Shown: piece after piece, positions 43,946 through 52,775 of the stretch
Layout of the letters: each line of letters begins with the position of its first letter
Position numbering within the stretch: position 1 is the stretch's first letter
Assembly: GCF_030816915.1 (NCBI RefSeq)
Contig: NZ_JAUSYN010000002.1
Span: 3,609,501-3,673,500 of the forward strand
Origin: Streptomyces sp. B3I8
GTDB taxonomy: Bacteria > Actinomycetota > Actinomycetes > Streptomycetales > Streptomycetaceae
Direction: 5' to 3'
Length of the DNA stretch: 64,000 bases
Made by a program: the position numbers and the translations under genes
The notes under the pieces: generated by a model
What the model was told of the DNA's origin: nothing
Databases searched by the model: none
Seen by the model: only the letters and a program-made list of their open reading frames with translations

Positions 43946-45253
43946 ATGCCCGGAACCGTGCTGCTCCTCGCGGCCTCACCGGCGGGCAAGGGGCGCCTCG
44001 TGGACGCGGCCTCCGTGCTTCCCGTCCTCGCGGCGGTCGCCCCGGCGGTGCTGTCCGGCACGGAGACCGCCAACGTCGTCGAGCTCGCCGACCCGCTCGA
44101 ACCGCAGGCGGTGCTGACCCGGTTGCGTGCGGCGGCCGCCGCACCGGGGCCGCTCACCGTCTTCCTCACCGGCCAGCTCCAGCTCGACCGGCGTCAGCAC
44201 CAGCCGCACGTCGCGCTGGCCCGCTCCACGCCCGCGACCGTGCGCTACACCGGCTTCCCGTGGCAGTGGATCACCGAGGAGCTGCGGCTGCGGCCGCCGG
44301 GCGCCACGTCACTCGTCGTCGACCTGCACGCCGATCCGGAGGCGTGGCAGCACCTCGCGGCCCGGCCGCTCACGGCGGGGCCGGGCGTGAGCCTGTACGG
44401 GCGGCTCGCGCCGCCTCCGCCGCGGCGGGCGGTCGCGGCGCCGACGTACATGAAGGCGGTCGCCACGCTGCTGCGCAGCGGCCACCGGCCGCCGCTCCCC
44501 CAGCTCCACCAGCAGGCGCTGGCGCGGCTGGCGGAGGAGACGGGGGCGTACGGGGACGTCGTCCTGACGTGGGACGCGGAGGCCGGGCGAGGATCCGGCC
44601 CCGCATCCGCACCCGGCCCCGCACCCGGCCCCGCATTCGCACCCGGGTCCGGACCCGCGGCGGGAGTGCCGGTGCCGCGACCGGCGCCGGTCGCTGAGAT
44701 CGCACCCGCGTCCGTACCCGTACCGGTGGCCGGGCCGCCCGTGCCGTCCCCGGTCCCGGAGGCGCCCGATCCGCACGCCGCGATCACCGCCGCCGTCCAG
44801 GAGGAACGGCACGAGGAGGCGGAGGCGCTGGCCGCGCGGTACGAGGAGGAGGCGCTCGGCGTCCACGGCCCGGCCTCCGAGGAGGCGCTGCACTGGGCCG
44901 AGGTGCGGGCGGACCTCGCGATGTTCGCGGGGGACCCGGTGCGCAGTTGCCGTACCTGGCTCGCGGTCGCCTCGACCCGCCTGTGGGCGCGGCAGGCGCC
45001 GGACGCACCGGCGGTGGAGAACGCGGTGGACCGTGCCCATCACCAGTGGGCGCGGATCGAGGACGCGGAGCGGTCGCGTGAACTCGGCGCCCAGCTGGCC
45101 GAGTTGCGCACCCGGGTCCCGGGCCGCCGCGCGGGCGCCCTCGCACACGTCCGCGAGCAACTCGAACGACTTGCCGACACCGGTACCGCCGTCGGCACCG
45201 CCGCCGAGAAGGACACCACGAGTGACGAGCCGTCGGTGCAGCACGCGCGGTGA
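43946..45253 (+). CDS. Probable inactive caspase-fold protein with helical C-terminal domain
   Basis: A 435-residue protein, first of a four-gene run. Residues 1-140 parallel the caspase domain encoded two genes downstream: TVFLTGQLQL matches its FYFAGHGAI at the catalytic His, and SLVVDLHADPEAW matches its VVVLDCCFAG at the catalytic Cys. Here the two positions are Gln77 and His128, so it would lack protease activity. A Pro/Ala linker (about 205-275, repeated GPAPGPA-like units) joins a helical, TPR-like region (about 280-420; EEAEALAARYEEEALG). GGGGGAGGG precedes the ATG. It may act as regulator or adaptor. Confidence 0.7.
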   Translation: MPGTVLLLAASPAGKGRLVDAASVLPVLAAVAPAVLSGTETANVVELADPLEPQAVLTRLRAAAAAPGPLTVFLTGQLQLDRRQHQPHVALARSTPATVRYTGFPWQWITEELRLRPPGATSLVVDLHADPEAWQHLAARPLTAGPGVSLYGRLAPPPPRRAVAAPTYMKAVATLLRSGHRPPLPQLHQQALARLAEETGAYGDVVLTWDAEAGRGSGPASAPGPAPGPAFAPGSGPAAGVPVPRPAPVAEIAPASVPVPVAGPPVPSPVPEAPDPHAAITAAVQEERHEEAEALAARYEEEALGVHGPASEEALHWAEVRADLAMFAGDPVRSCRTWLAVASTRLWARQAPDAPAVENAVDRAHHQWARIEDAERSRELGAQLAELRTRVPGRRAGALAHVREQLERLADTGTAVGTAAEKDTTSDEPSVQHAR

Positions 45254-45320
45254 CGGCGGCGGGAACTGCGCGGGGCACGCCCCTCCCCACCCCGTGTCCG
45301 CGGTGCCATGATGGTGAGTC

Positions 45321-45692
45321 ATGGCTGAGGGGGACGGAGTGGCCGACCAGGGGATCCGAGTACGACTGTCCGGTTCCGCCGACGAGAGCGACATCGACGC
45401 ACTGAAGAGCTGGCTGGAACGCGAGCAACCGCTGGAAGCCCTGGTGCGCGACGGCACGTTGCTCATCCAGGTGCGCTCGGACACCGCCGCGGCCGGTGAA
45501 CGGGGCAGCCCCATGGGGCTCGGCATGGAGATCTTCCTCGCGTTCGTCGGCGGCGCCTCCGGTGAACTGGTCCGGCGGGTCACGGTCACCGTCGACCGGG
45601 CGTTCCACGCCTGGCAGGAGAACCGCCGCGACGTCGAGAGCGGTGATCCCCCCGACGGCAGGGTCGACGCGGTGACCACCGACGAGCGGTAG
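45321..45692 (+). CDS. Effector-associated constant component (EACC1) protein
   Basis: A 123-residue protein matching the EACC1 pattern: an N-terminal strand-rich start (GIRVRLSGSADESDIDALKSWLEREQPLEALV), a membrane-like Gly-rich helix (GMEIFLAFVGGASGELVRRV) and a charged tail. EACC1 is found in bacterial conflict systems next to caspase, trypsin or other effectors and is thought to be a membrane-linked adaptor. Its stop is 4 bases before the caspase start, so both are probably translated together. Confidence 0.8.
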   Translation: MAEGDGVADQGIRVRLSGSADESDIDALKSWLEREQPLEALVRDGTLLIQVRSDTAAAGERGSPMGLGMEIFLAFVGGASGELVRRVTVTVDRAFHAWQENRRDVESGDPPDGRVDAVTTDER

Positions 45693-45696
45693 CCCC

Positions 45697-48504
45697 GTGG
45701 AGCCCTTCGACCCGCGCGGGCACGTCAACCGTGCGCTGCTGGTCGGCGTGTCCTCGTACACCTACACCAAGCCGCAGCCCGACGGAGTGCCCGGCCATCT
45801 CCCGGCCGTGGAGCACAACGTGGTGCGGTTGCAGGACGTGCTGCGCCGGGGCCGGGTGTTCGCGGAGGAAGAGGTCGCCGTCCTGCGCTCGCCCCCGCAG
45901 GAGCGCTTCGGGCACGCCCTGCGCACGGCGGTCCGCGAGGCCGAGGGGCTGCTGCTGTTCTACTTCGCCGGGCACGGGGCGATCCCGAGCGCGGGCGACG
46001 AGCTGTTCCTGCAACTGCGCAACGCCCGGGTGGTCGCCGGTGAGCACGCGGTGTTCCCGGGTGCGGACGCGTTCAGCAGCGTGCTCACCGAGCTGGCGAC
46101 GAGCCGGGCGCAGCACGTCGTGGTCGTCCTCGATTGCTGCTTCGCGGGCAATGCCGCCCGGGTGTGGGAGAAGCTGCCGGACAAGCGGCGGATCTCCCTG
46201 CTGATGAGCGTCCAGGCCAACAACCGCATCGACGCGGGTCCGAAGACGGGTCCGACGCCGTTCACCGAGCGGCTGGTCCATCTGCTCGGCCGCGGCGACC
46301 CGATGACGTTCCAGGACCTGTGGGAGCCGCTGCGCGGCCACATGCGTGCCCACCACCGGACGCTGCGCGACTACCCCTGGGACCCGCAGAGCAGGACGGC
46401 GGCGGAACGGGACGTGCTGCTGGTGGCGCCCGGCACCGGTCCGTCGGTGCCGATCACGGAAGCACCGGGCCGAACCACCCCCACCGGCACCGGGACCCCC
46501 ACCGGCACCGGCACCACTACCACTACCACCACCACCGGCACCGGCACCGGCACCGGTGTACTCGCCCCCGTGGTCGGGCCGCCCGCGGCCGAGCCGTTCC
46601 GACGGCGGCTGCGCACCGCCCTGCGGCGAAGCGGCCGGGTCACCCTCGCCCTGACCGGCCTGGGCAGGGGGCTGCGGGACCTCGGCGGGGGACCGGGCCA
46701 CGACCAGGGGAACGGGGACCTGTCCCCGGGCGGCGGCACCCGGACCGGGGACACCGACACGGGCGCGGGTGCGGGCACGGGAACAGGAACGGGCACCGGG
46801 CCGGGTCTCCGCCGCCCCGTCACCGTGTTAGCCCTCGTCCTCGCCGTCCTGGCCACCTCCTACGGTGGCTACGCGCTCTTCGCGTCCGGCGGCGACCCCC
46901 TCTGCGATCCGCCCCTGGAACTGCGCGTGCTCACCGACCCCGACTTGGAGCAGCCGGTCCGTGCCGCGGCCGGCGCCTACCTCACCTCCGACGCCAACAC
47001 CGACTCCGACGGCTGCCGGCGCACCGGCATCACTGTCTACAGCGCGGGTGCCGCCGACGTCGTCACCGCGCTGCGGCAGCGGACCGCGGACTGGCGGGAC
47101 CCGAGCGACGAGGACCTCAACCCCCAGCGCGACGTGGGCGCGCAGCCGGACGTGTGGCTGCCCGCCTCCCGCGCCGACGTCGCCCGCGTCACCGCCGAGC
47201 GGGACACCGAGTCCCACGCCGCGCTGCGCACTCTCGGCACGCTCGCCCACTCCCCGATGGTCCTCGCCGTCCCCGACCGGCTCACCGCCCCCGCCGCCGA
47301 CCGCTCCGGCCGGACCCTGGCCACCCTGCTGACCGCCCTCACCGACCGCGACCCGGACGCCGAGGTCCGCCGCCCCGACCCGGAGTTCACCGACACCGCG
47401 CTGCTCGCCACGATCGGCCTGCACGGCCGGGCGGAGGCCGGCGTCACCGCCGGGGAGCAGCGCGTCGCCCAGCCGGGCCCGCCCTCGTCCACCGCCGCCG
47501 ACCTGCTGTGCGCGCTCCCCGAGAGCGGTGCCACCGACAGCCGCACGGGCGCGCTCGTCCCCGAGTTCCTGCTGCGCGGCGGCGTCGGCTGCGCGCACGC
47601 CACGCGGGTGGGCCGGACCGCCGAGTACCCCCTGGACGTTCCCGCCGTCGAGCCCACCTATGTGCACGTCCACTGGGACGGCGCCGACCGCGACGAACCG
47701 GCCCGCACCGAGGCGGTCGAGAACTTCTACGACTGGCTGAAGGAGCCGGCCGGCGGGCAGCGCGCGCTCGGTGCCGCCGGGTTCCGCACCGCCGCCGACG
47801 GACACGCCCTGCTCGACCCCGGCCGGGCCGCGCACGGCGTGCTGCGCGACCCCGGGCCGCTGCCCGGCGGGGCGTCCGCCACCGCGATGGAGTCCGCGCT
47901 CGCCGCCTACCGCGGCGCGCACGGCCCCGGCCGGGTGCTGTTCCTCCTGGACAGCTCCGGTTCCATGGACAACGGCCGGTGGCGGGGCGCGAGCGGCGCC
48001 CCCGACATACTGAGGCAGTCCCTCGGCGGGCTCGGCGACAGGGACGAGTACGGGGTGTGGGGGGTCGCCTCCGAGCCCGGCGCGAAGAAGTCGTACCGGT
48101 GGCTGCTGCGCTTCGGACCGCACCGCCGCGCCGACGCGGAGAAGGCCCTCGCCGACGCCGTCGTGCGCGACGCGGAGGCCGATCCGGGCGCGGCGCTGCA
48201 CGCCGCACTGCGGGAGTTGGCGGGGCGCGGCACCGACGACGACCGCCCCGAGCTGATCGTCTACATCACCGACGACGAGGACGACACCCGGCTCACCGGC
48301 GCCCGCTTCGACACCCTGCTGAACGAGGCGCGCACGACGGGGATCCCGGTGGCGATGGTGTCCCTGGCCAACGGCGGCTGCGCCCGTACCCGCCCCGACG
48401 CCCGGATCTCCGAGGCGAGCGGCGGCCGCTGTCTGGACGCCGACGGGGACATCGGCGCGGGCCTGAAGGACGAGGTCGCGCGCACGGGGACGGGGGAGGA
48501 CTGA
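45697..48504 (+). CDS. Transmembrane caspase fused to substrate-binding-like and VWA domains
   Basis: A 935-residue multidomain protein. Caspase (peptidase C14) domain at about 10-230 with catalytic H93 in YFAGHGAI and C148 in LDCCFAGN. A Thr/Gly linker (about 260-290) and basic stretch lead to one TM helix (about 374-394; TVLALVLAVLATSYGGYALF). Then comes a substrate-binding-like region (about 400-720) and a VWA domain (about 743-930) with MIDAS DSSGSMD near 750. With caspase inside and the rest outside, it looks like a receptor that couples external binding to protease activation. Start GTG; the next gene overlaps its stop by one base. Confidence 0.85.
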   Translation: MEPFDPRGHVNRALLVGVSSYTYTKPQPDGVPGHLPAVEHNVVRLQDVLRRGRVFAEEEVAVLRSPPQERFGHALRTAVREAEGLLLFYFAGHGAIPSAGDELFLQLRNARVVAGEHAVFPGADAFSSVLTELATSRAQHVVVVLDCCFAGNAARVWEKLPDKRRISLLMSVQANNRIDAGPKTGPTPFTERLVHLLGRGDPMTFQDLWEPLRGHMRAHHRTLRDYPWDPQSRTAAERDVLLVAPGTGPSVPITEAPGRTTPTGTGTPTGTGTTTTTTTTGTGTGTGVLAPVVGPPAAEPFRRRLRTALRRSGRVTLALTGLGRGLRDLGGGPGHDQGNGDLSPGGGTRTGDTDTGAGAGTGTGTGTGPGLRRPVTVLALVLAVLATSYGGYALFASGGDPLCDPPLELRVLTDPDLEQPVRAAAGAYLTSDANTDSDGCRRTGITVYSAGAADVVTALRQRTADWRDPSDEDLNPQRDVGAQPDVWLPASRADVARVTAERDTESHAALRTLGTLAHSPMVLAVPDRLTAPAADRSGRTLATLLTALTDRDPDAEVRRPDPEFTDTALLATIGLHGRAEAGVTAGEQRVAQPGPPSSTAADLLCALPESGATDSRTGALVPEFLLRGGVGCAHATRVGRTAEYPLDVPAVEPTYVHVHWDGADRDEPARTEAVENFYDWLKEPAGGQRALGAAGFRTAADGHALLDPGRAAHGVLRDPGPLPGGASATAMESALAAYRGAHGPGRVLFLLDSSGSMDNGRWRGASGAPDILRQSLGGLGDRDEYGVWGVASEPGAKKSYRWLLRFGPHRRADAEKALADAVVRDAEADPGAALHAALRELAGRGTDDDRPELIVYITDDEDDTRLTGARFDTLLNEARTTGIPVAMVSLANGGCARTRPDARISEASGGRCLDADGDIGAGLKDEVARTGTGED

Positions 48505-49964
48505 TGACGGCACCGACGACCGTGCGGCGGAGGACCACCGGGCACCCGCCCCGACCCCGTACGCACCGGCCCCGTACGCGCCGGCCCCGCCGGGGCCTCG
48601 CTCTCCTGGCGCCGTTCCTGCTGCTGCTCGGCACTCTCGCCGGCTGCACCGGAGGGGGCGGGCCGGCCCCCGAGGACACCGCGCACGACGTGCTCGGCGA
48701 CATCGTCGTGGCCAGCGGCCGGGACGTGACCGGCAAGAACGGCGTCCGGCAGCAGCTCATCGACGCCTGGAACCGCGTGCACAAGGACGACGGCTTCCGC
48801 GCCCGCCTCGTCGAACTCCCCGGTGCCGCCGACGCCCAGCGCAGCCAGCTGCTGGGGGCGCTGCAGTCGGGCAGCGCCGACTACGACGTGGTCAACCTGG
48901 ACGTGACGTGGGTGCCGGAGTTCGCCGCCGCGCGGCTGGTCCGGGCGCTGCCCGACGGTGTGATCGAGAAGGACGTCGTCCCGTCGGTGGCGGGCACCGC
49001 CCGCTGGGCCGGCAAGGTGTACGCGGTGCCGTTCAACAGTGACGTCGGCCTGCTGTACTACCGCCGCGACTACCTGCGCGCGGCCGGCGTCCGGCAGAGC
49101 GACCTGACCCATCCGCACCTGTCCTGGGAGCAGGTGCAGGCCCTCATCCGTGCCGTGGGCCTGCACCCGCCCCAGGGGTACGAGAAGGGCTGGACCACCC
49201 AGCTCGCCGCGTACGAGGGCCGCACGGTGAACGCGCTGGAGGCGTTCGCCAGCGCCACCGAGGGCTTCACGCTCACCGGCAAGGACGGCCACTACGACGG
49301 CAACGTCACCGAACTGATGGCGGGTATCGCCGAGTTGGGCAAGCGCACCGACGAGCTGTACACGCTCGGGGACGCCGTCCGCTCCCACGAGGACACCTCG
49401 CTCGCCGACTTCGCGGCGGGCAGCACCGCGTTCCTGCGCCACTGGCCGTCCGCCTACCGCACGTTGCACGAGACGTTGCGCCCCGGGCAGGTGGGCGTGA
49501 CCCGGCTGCCCGGCCACGCCGTCCTCGGCGGCCAGAACCTGGCGGTGACGGCGTCGTCGCAACGCCCGCGCATGGCGCGCGAGCTGGTGGCGTTCCTCAC
49601 CGGGAAGGAGAGCGAACGCTGCCTGCTGGACGCGGGGTTCGCGGCGACCCGCGAGTCGGCGTACACCGACGACGACGTGACCTGCCGCCTGGCGGGCGCC
49701 TCCGGCGCCGCGCCCACCGCGTCCCCGACCGGCGAGGGCGCCGACCACATGCCCCGCGACCGCGCCGGGCGCCCCGCGTACGCCCGCGACACGCTCCTGC
49801 CCGCGCTCAAGAGCGCGGTGCAGCGCCCCCGCACGCCCCTGTACGGCGCCTTCACCCAGACGTTCACGACGACCCTGGGACCCCTGTTCGGCGACTCCCC
49901 ACCGAGCGACGCGACGCTGGCCCGGCGCCTGGACACGGCGTTGCGCGGGGCGCTGGGCGACTGA
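48504..49964 (+). CDS. Orphan solute-binding lipoprotein
   Basis: A 486-residue extracytoplasmic binding protein: a long Arg-rich n-region ending RRPRRGLALLAPFLLLLGTLAGC with lipobox LAGC (C48), then a type-1 solute-binding fold (VVASGRDVTGKNGVRQQLIDAWN, FNSDVGLLYYRRDYLRAAGV, LADFAAGSTAFLRHWPSAY). No ABC permease or ATPase gene is present nearby, so it is not part of an ordinary transporter. It starts one base within the caspase gene stop, indicating joint function: it may deliver a ligand to the SBP-like region of the membrane caspase. Confidence 0.85.
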   Translation: MTAPTTVRRRTTGHPPRPRTHRPRTRRPRRGLALLAPFLLLLGTLAGCTGGGGPAPEDTAHDVLGDIVVASGRDVTGKNGVRQQLIDAWNRVHKDDGFRARLVELPGAADAQRSQLLGALQSGSADYDVVNLDVTWVPEFAAARLVRALPDGVIEKDVVPSVAGTARWAGKVYAVPFNSDVGLLYYRRDYLRAAGVRQSDLTHPHLSWEQVQALIRAVGLHPPQGYEKGWTTQLAAYEGRTVNALEAFASATEGFTLTGKDGHYDGNVTELMAGIAELGKRTDELYTLGDAVRSHEDTSLADFAAGSTAFLRHWPSAYRTLHETLRPGQVGVTRLPGHAVLGGQNLAVTASSQRPRMARELVAFLTGKESERCLLDAGFAATRESAYTDDDVTCRLAGASGAAPTASPTGEGADHMPRDRAGRPAYARDTLLPALKSAVQRPRTPLYGAFTQTFTTTLGPLFGDSPPSDATLARRLDTALRGALGD

Positions 49965-49994
49965 GGGGCGGGCCGGCCCCGCGCCGCCGCACGG

Positions 49995-50921
49995 TCAGCC
50001 GCCGTCGGGACCGTCGCCCGTGCCGAGCGTGCGCCGCACCGCGGAGCGCAGCCAGGCGTGGCCGCCGTCGTGCGCGTTGCGCGGATGCCAGCCCATCGCG
50101 ATCTCGACGGGGGGAAGGGAGAAGGGCGGTTCGAGGGCCACGACGGCGAACGGTTCCACGGATTCGCGCAGCGCGGCCGCCCCTTTCGGGCCGGGCAGCA
50201 CCGGCACGAGGCACACCACCTCGGTCCGGGCCACGAGGCTCATCGCCGCGAGGTGGTTCGGGAAGGCGGCGACCACCCTGCGGCGCAGCCCGAGGTCCCG
50301 CAGGGCGGCATCGGCCGGTCCGGTCAGTCGTCCGCGACGGCTGACGGTCACGTGGTCGGCGTCGGCGAAGCGCCGCGCGGTCAGGCGGCCTCGCGCGAGC
50401 GGATGGCCGGCGCGCACGACCAGTGCCATCGCGAGCGTGGTGAGGGCCTCGGTCTCGGTCTCGGGGTCCACGTGGTCCAGCACGCCGATCTCGAGGTCGA
50501 CGCGGCCGTCGCGCAGGGCCGGCCCGCCCTCCGTCGCTTCGGGGGCGAAGCGCAGCGACACCCCAGGAGCCTCCGCGTCCGCCAGCTCCAGGAGCCGGGG
50601 GGCGAGCGCGGACAGCACGAGATCGCTCGTCTGAAGCCCGAAGGTCGTCCGCAGCGTCGCCGGGTCGGCGGCGAGCCCCCGCGTCAGGAGCGCCGCCGTA
50701 CGCCCGACCACCGCGGCCACCTCCGCCCGCAGGGCCAGGGCGCGCGGGGTCGGCGTCATGCTCTGCCCCGCCCGGACCAGCAGCGGATCGCCGAGCACCT
50801 GCCGCAGTCGCCCCAGGGTGCGGCTCATCGCCGCGGGAGAGGTGTGGAGCTCCTCCGCGGCCCGGGTCACGCTCTCGGTCCGCAGCAGGGCGTCGAGTGC
50901 GACGAGCAGATTGGCGTCCAT
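49995..50921 (-). CDS. LysR-family transcriptional regulator
   Basis: A 308-residue regulator: N-terminal helix-turn-helix (about 1-60; ALLRTESVTRAAEELHTSPAAMSRTLGRLRQVLGD in the family order) and a periplasmic-binding-like effector domain (about 90-300). The ATG at 50921 is preceded by GAGAGGGAA. It is divergent from the beta-propeller gene; the shared region has repeats and an ATTGC-T-GCAAT inverted repeat of LysR type. Confidence 0.9.
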   Translation of the reverse strand: MDANLLVALDALLRTESVTRAAEELHTSPAAMSRTLGRLRQVLGDPLLVRAGQSMTPTPRALALRAEVAAVVGRTAALLTRGLAADPATLRTTFGLQTSDLVLSALAPRLLELADAEAPGVSLRFAPEATEGGPALRDGRVDLEIGVLDHVDPETETEALTTLAMALVVRAGHPLARGRLTARRFADADHVTVSRRGRLTGPADAALRDLGLRRRVVAAFPNHLAAMSLVARTEVVCLVPVLPGPKGAAALRESVEPFAVVALEPPFSLPPVEIAMGWHPRNAHDGGHAWLRSAVRRTLGTGDGPDGG

Positions 50922-50948
50922 CCGCGTTCCCTCTCCTCGTTCCACTCC

Positions 50949-50978
50949 GTATTTCATTTCGAGGTATTTCATTTCGAG
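50949..50978. repeat. Tandem 15-bp repeat in LysR/YncE promoter region
   Basis: GTATTTCATTTCGAG occurs twice in exact tandem (50949-50963, 50964-50978), about 28 bases before the LysR start. It is AT-rich and likely a promoter or regulator-binding element. Confidence 0.7.
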
Positions 50979-51002
50979 CAATAATTGCATGCCAGATTTC
51001 CT

Positions 51003-51013
51003 ATTGCTGCAAT
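51003..51013. promoter_or_regulatory. LysR-type box ATTGC-T-GCAAT
   Basis: A perfect 5-bp inverted repeat with a single-base centre, matching the T-N-A-type LysR binding pattern, located between the divergent LysR and beta-propeller genes, 55 bases before the latter's start. Confidence 0.55.
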
Positions 51014-51067
51014 GTGCCGGCGCTGCGAGTCTCGGGGGGTCAGCCCCCGACGCGAGGAGTCAAACGC

Positions 51068-52150
51068 GTGTCCCTCACCCGCAACCCCGCCGGTGACCAG
51101 TTCGCCGTCGTCAGCCAGAGCGGTCCGACGATCTCTTTCTTCGATGCCCGCACCCATGAGCGGAAGGCCGTCGTCGACGTGCCCGCCGAGCCGCACGAGC
51201 TTCTGTTCGATCCGCAGACCCGGCTCGTCTACTGCAGCCACGCGTACCGCGGCGGCTTCTACGACGCCAACGAGGGGCGTCACACGATCATCACCGTGCT
51301 CGACGCCGACACGCACGAGCTCGTGGACACGATCGACACCAGCCCCGAGCACGGCCCGCACGGGCTCGCTCTCGACCCGGTGCGGCGCCTGCTCCACGTC
51401 AGCGTCGAGTCGGGTCCCGCCGGCGAGGGCGGCGTCATCGTCCTCGACGCCGACACCCGCGAGATCCTGCACAGGATCAGCGTCGAGGCCGCCGGCCCGC
51501 ACTGGTACCTGATCGACCACGAGGGAACACGCGGGTACTCGACCAACAAGGAGGCCGACTTCGTCAGCGTCCTCGACCTCGAGAAGAACACGCTCGTGCG
51601 GAAGATCCCGATGCCGGGAAGCGAGGGGCTCGCACTCAGCCCCGACGGCGCGACCCTCGCCGTCTGCGCTCCCAAGGCGAACCTCGGCCGCCTCGCGGCC
51701 GATCCCGGTGTGCGCCTCATCGACACCGCGCGGGGACGCGTCGTGCGCACGCTGCCGACCGACGACGCGGTCGTCCCGGTGGCCTGGGCATCGGACGACG
51801 TCCTCGTGGTGGGCCAGGTCACGACTCCCTCGCCGGACAACCGCGACGCACACGGGATCATCGACCCGTTCAGGAGCGAGGACGCCCCCGGCGGACGTCT
51901 GCTGATCTACGTCGGGGATTCGGCCGCGACGCTCGAACAGGTCGCGCACGTCGACATCGGCGTCTTCCCGCTGACGATGACGACCTCGCCCGACGGGAGT
52001 TACGTCTACGTCTCGGCGATCGCGAGTTCGACGCTCAGCGTCGTCGACATCGCCGACCCCTCCGCCCCGGCCGTGGTCGACGAGATCCACATCGACCGCA
52101 GGTTCGAGCCCGGTGCGCACGGCCTGGCCTACATCCCGGCACGGAGCTGA
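51068..52150 (+). CDS. YncE-like beta-propeller protein
   Basis: A 360-residue seven-bladed-propeller protein: repeated blades visible as ISFFDARTHERKAVVDVPAEPHE, ITVLDADTHELVDTIDTSPEHG, VIVLDADTREILHRISVEAAG, FVSVLDLEKNTLVRKIPMPG and ends with a closing blade LSVVDIADPSAPAVVDEIHI. No signal peptide is seen, so it is probably cytoplasmic. GAGGAG lies upstream of the GTG. Likely under control of the divergent LysR regulator; lactonase-type activity is possible but unproven. Confidence 0.85.
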   Translation: MSLTRNPAGDQFAVVSQSGPTISFFDARTHERKAVVDVPAEPHELLFDPQTRLVYCSHAYRGGFYDANEGRHTIITVLDADTHELVDTIDTSPEHGPHGLALDPVRRLLHVSVESGPAGEGGVIVLDADTREILHRISVEAAGPHWYLIDHEGTRGYSTNKEADFVSVLDLEKNTLVRKIPMPGSEGLALSPDGATLAVCAPKANLGRLAADPGVRLIDTARGRVVRTLPTDDAVVPVAWASDDVLVVGQVTTPSPDNRDAHGIIDPFRSEDAPGGRLLIYVGDSAATLEQVAHVDIGVFPLTMTTSPDGSYVYVSAIASSTLSVVDIADPSAPAVVDEIHIDRRFEPGAHGLAYIPARS

Positions 52151-52549
52151 CGGGGCCGCCCGCGGCCGACCCGGCCCCCGTCGCCACCGTGAAGGCACGC
52201 GAGGCCCGTGCCGGACAGCGGCTGCCGGCCAGGCAGCCCGCCCCGCTCACGCGGATGCTTCCACGGGCCGCTTCCCGGACCGGACCGGACCATCGACCTC
52301 GCGCTCGTCGCGAGGGTGTTCTCTCACGCTGATGTGCGGGCGCGTCTGCGACATGCCCTCATGCTCGGCGCCGCCCCCGGTTCGAGGGATCAACCCCCGG
52401 GTCGAACCCGGGTGTACCTCCCTCTCCACCCGCCGGCCGTCGGCGTGATCGTCCGGGTCCCCGGCGGGACCCTTCGCGAGCCGGGCGGACCAGGGCGAAC
52501 TCGTCGCCCGCAGGCCGTTGTTCCGCCGGCGGTCGTCGCACGGCGACGG
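52151..52549. other. Intergenic region, no gene seen
   Basis: About 400 bases between the beta-propeller gene and a small minus-strand gene. No ribosome-binding site or coding signal was found on either strand; a weakly structured GC-rich region remains unexplained. Confidence 0.4.
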
Positions 52550-52726
52550 TCACCGACCCGGTGCCGACACCCCCGACACCCCGGTGTCCCCCACCTGGTG
52601 GACCGTCGTCGTGTCGTCGTGCTCCGCACCGGCCGGGCCCGCGTTGGCCGCCAGGAGGAGGGCGGTCACGGCGATGAGCGCGGCACCGAGTCCTCGGACG
52701 TATCGCGCGGACATGCCTCGGGTCAT
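52550..52726 (-). CDS. Small secreted protein
   Basis: A 58-residue protein: signal peptide MTRGMSARYVRGLGAALIAV followed by TALLLAANAGPAGA, then a short polar mature part (EHDDTTTVHQVGDTGVSGVSAPGR, given here in two parts: EHDDTTTVHQ and VGDTGVSGVSAPGR). GAGG lies 6 bases before the ATG. No domain is recognised; the leader is a good one, which is why I list it. Confidence 0.55.
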   Translation of the reverse strand: MTRGMSARYVRGLGAALIAVTALLLAANAGPAGAEHDDTTTVHQVGDTGVSGVSAPGR

Positions 52727-52775
52727 GAGGAACCTCGCAAGGTCGGCGGGCGAACGGCGGGCAGCGGCCGGGCGA

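Noticed and set aside
46486..46562. ACCGGCACC-type simple repeat as a possible regulatory element
   Set aside because: It encodes the Thr/Gly linker of the caspase protein in frame, which explains it.
46134..49964. A very long open frame (about 1,276 codons) across the caspase and lipoprotein genes, plus similar frames antisense to metG and the baseplate genes
   Set aside because: High GC leaves long spurious frames. The first part is an Arg/Pro-rich shadow of the caspase gene; only its last 486 codons form the lipoprotein, from the ATG at 48504.
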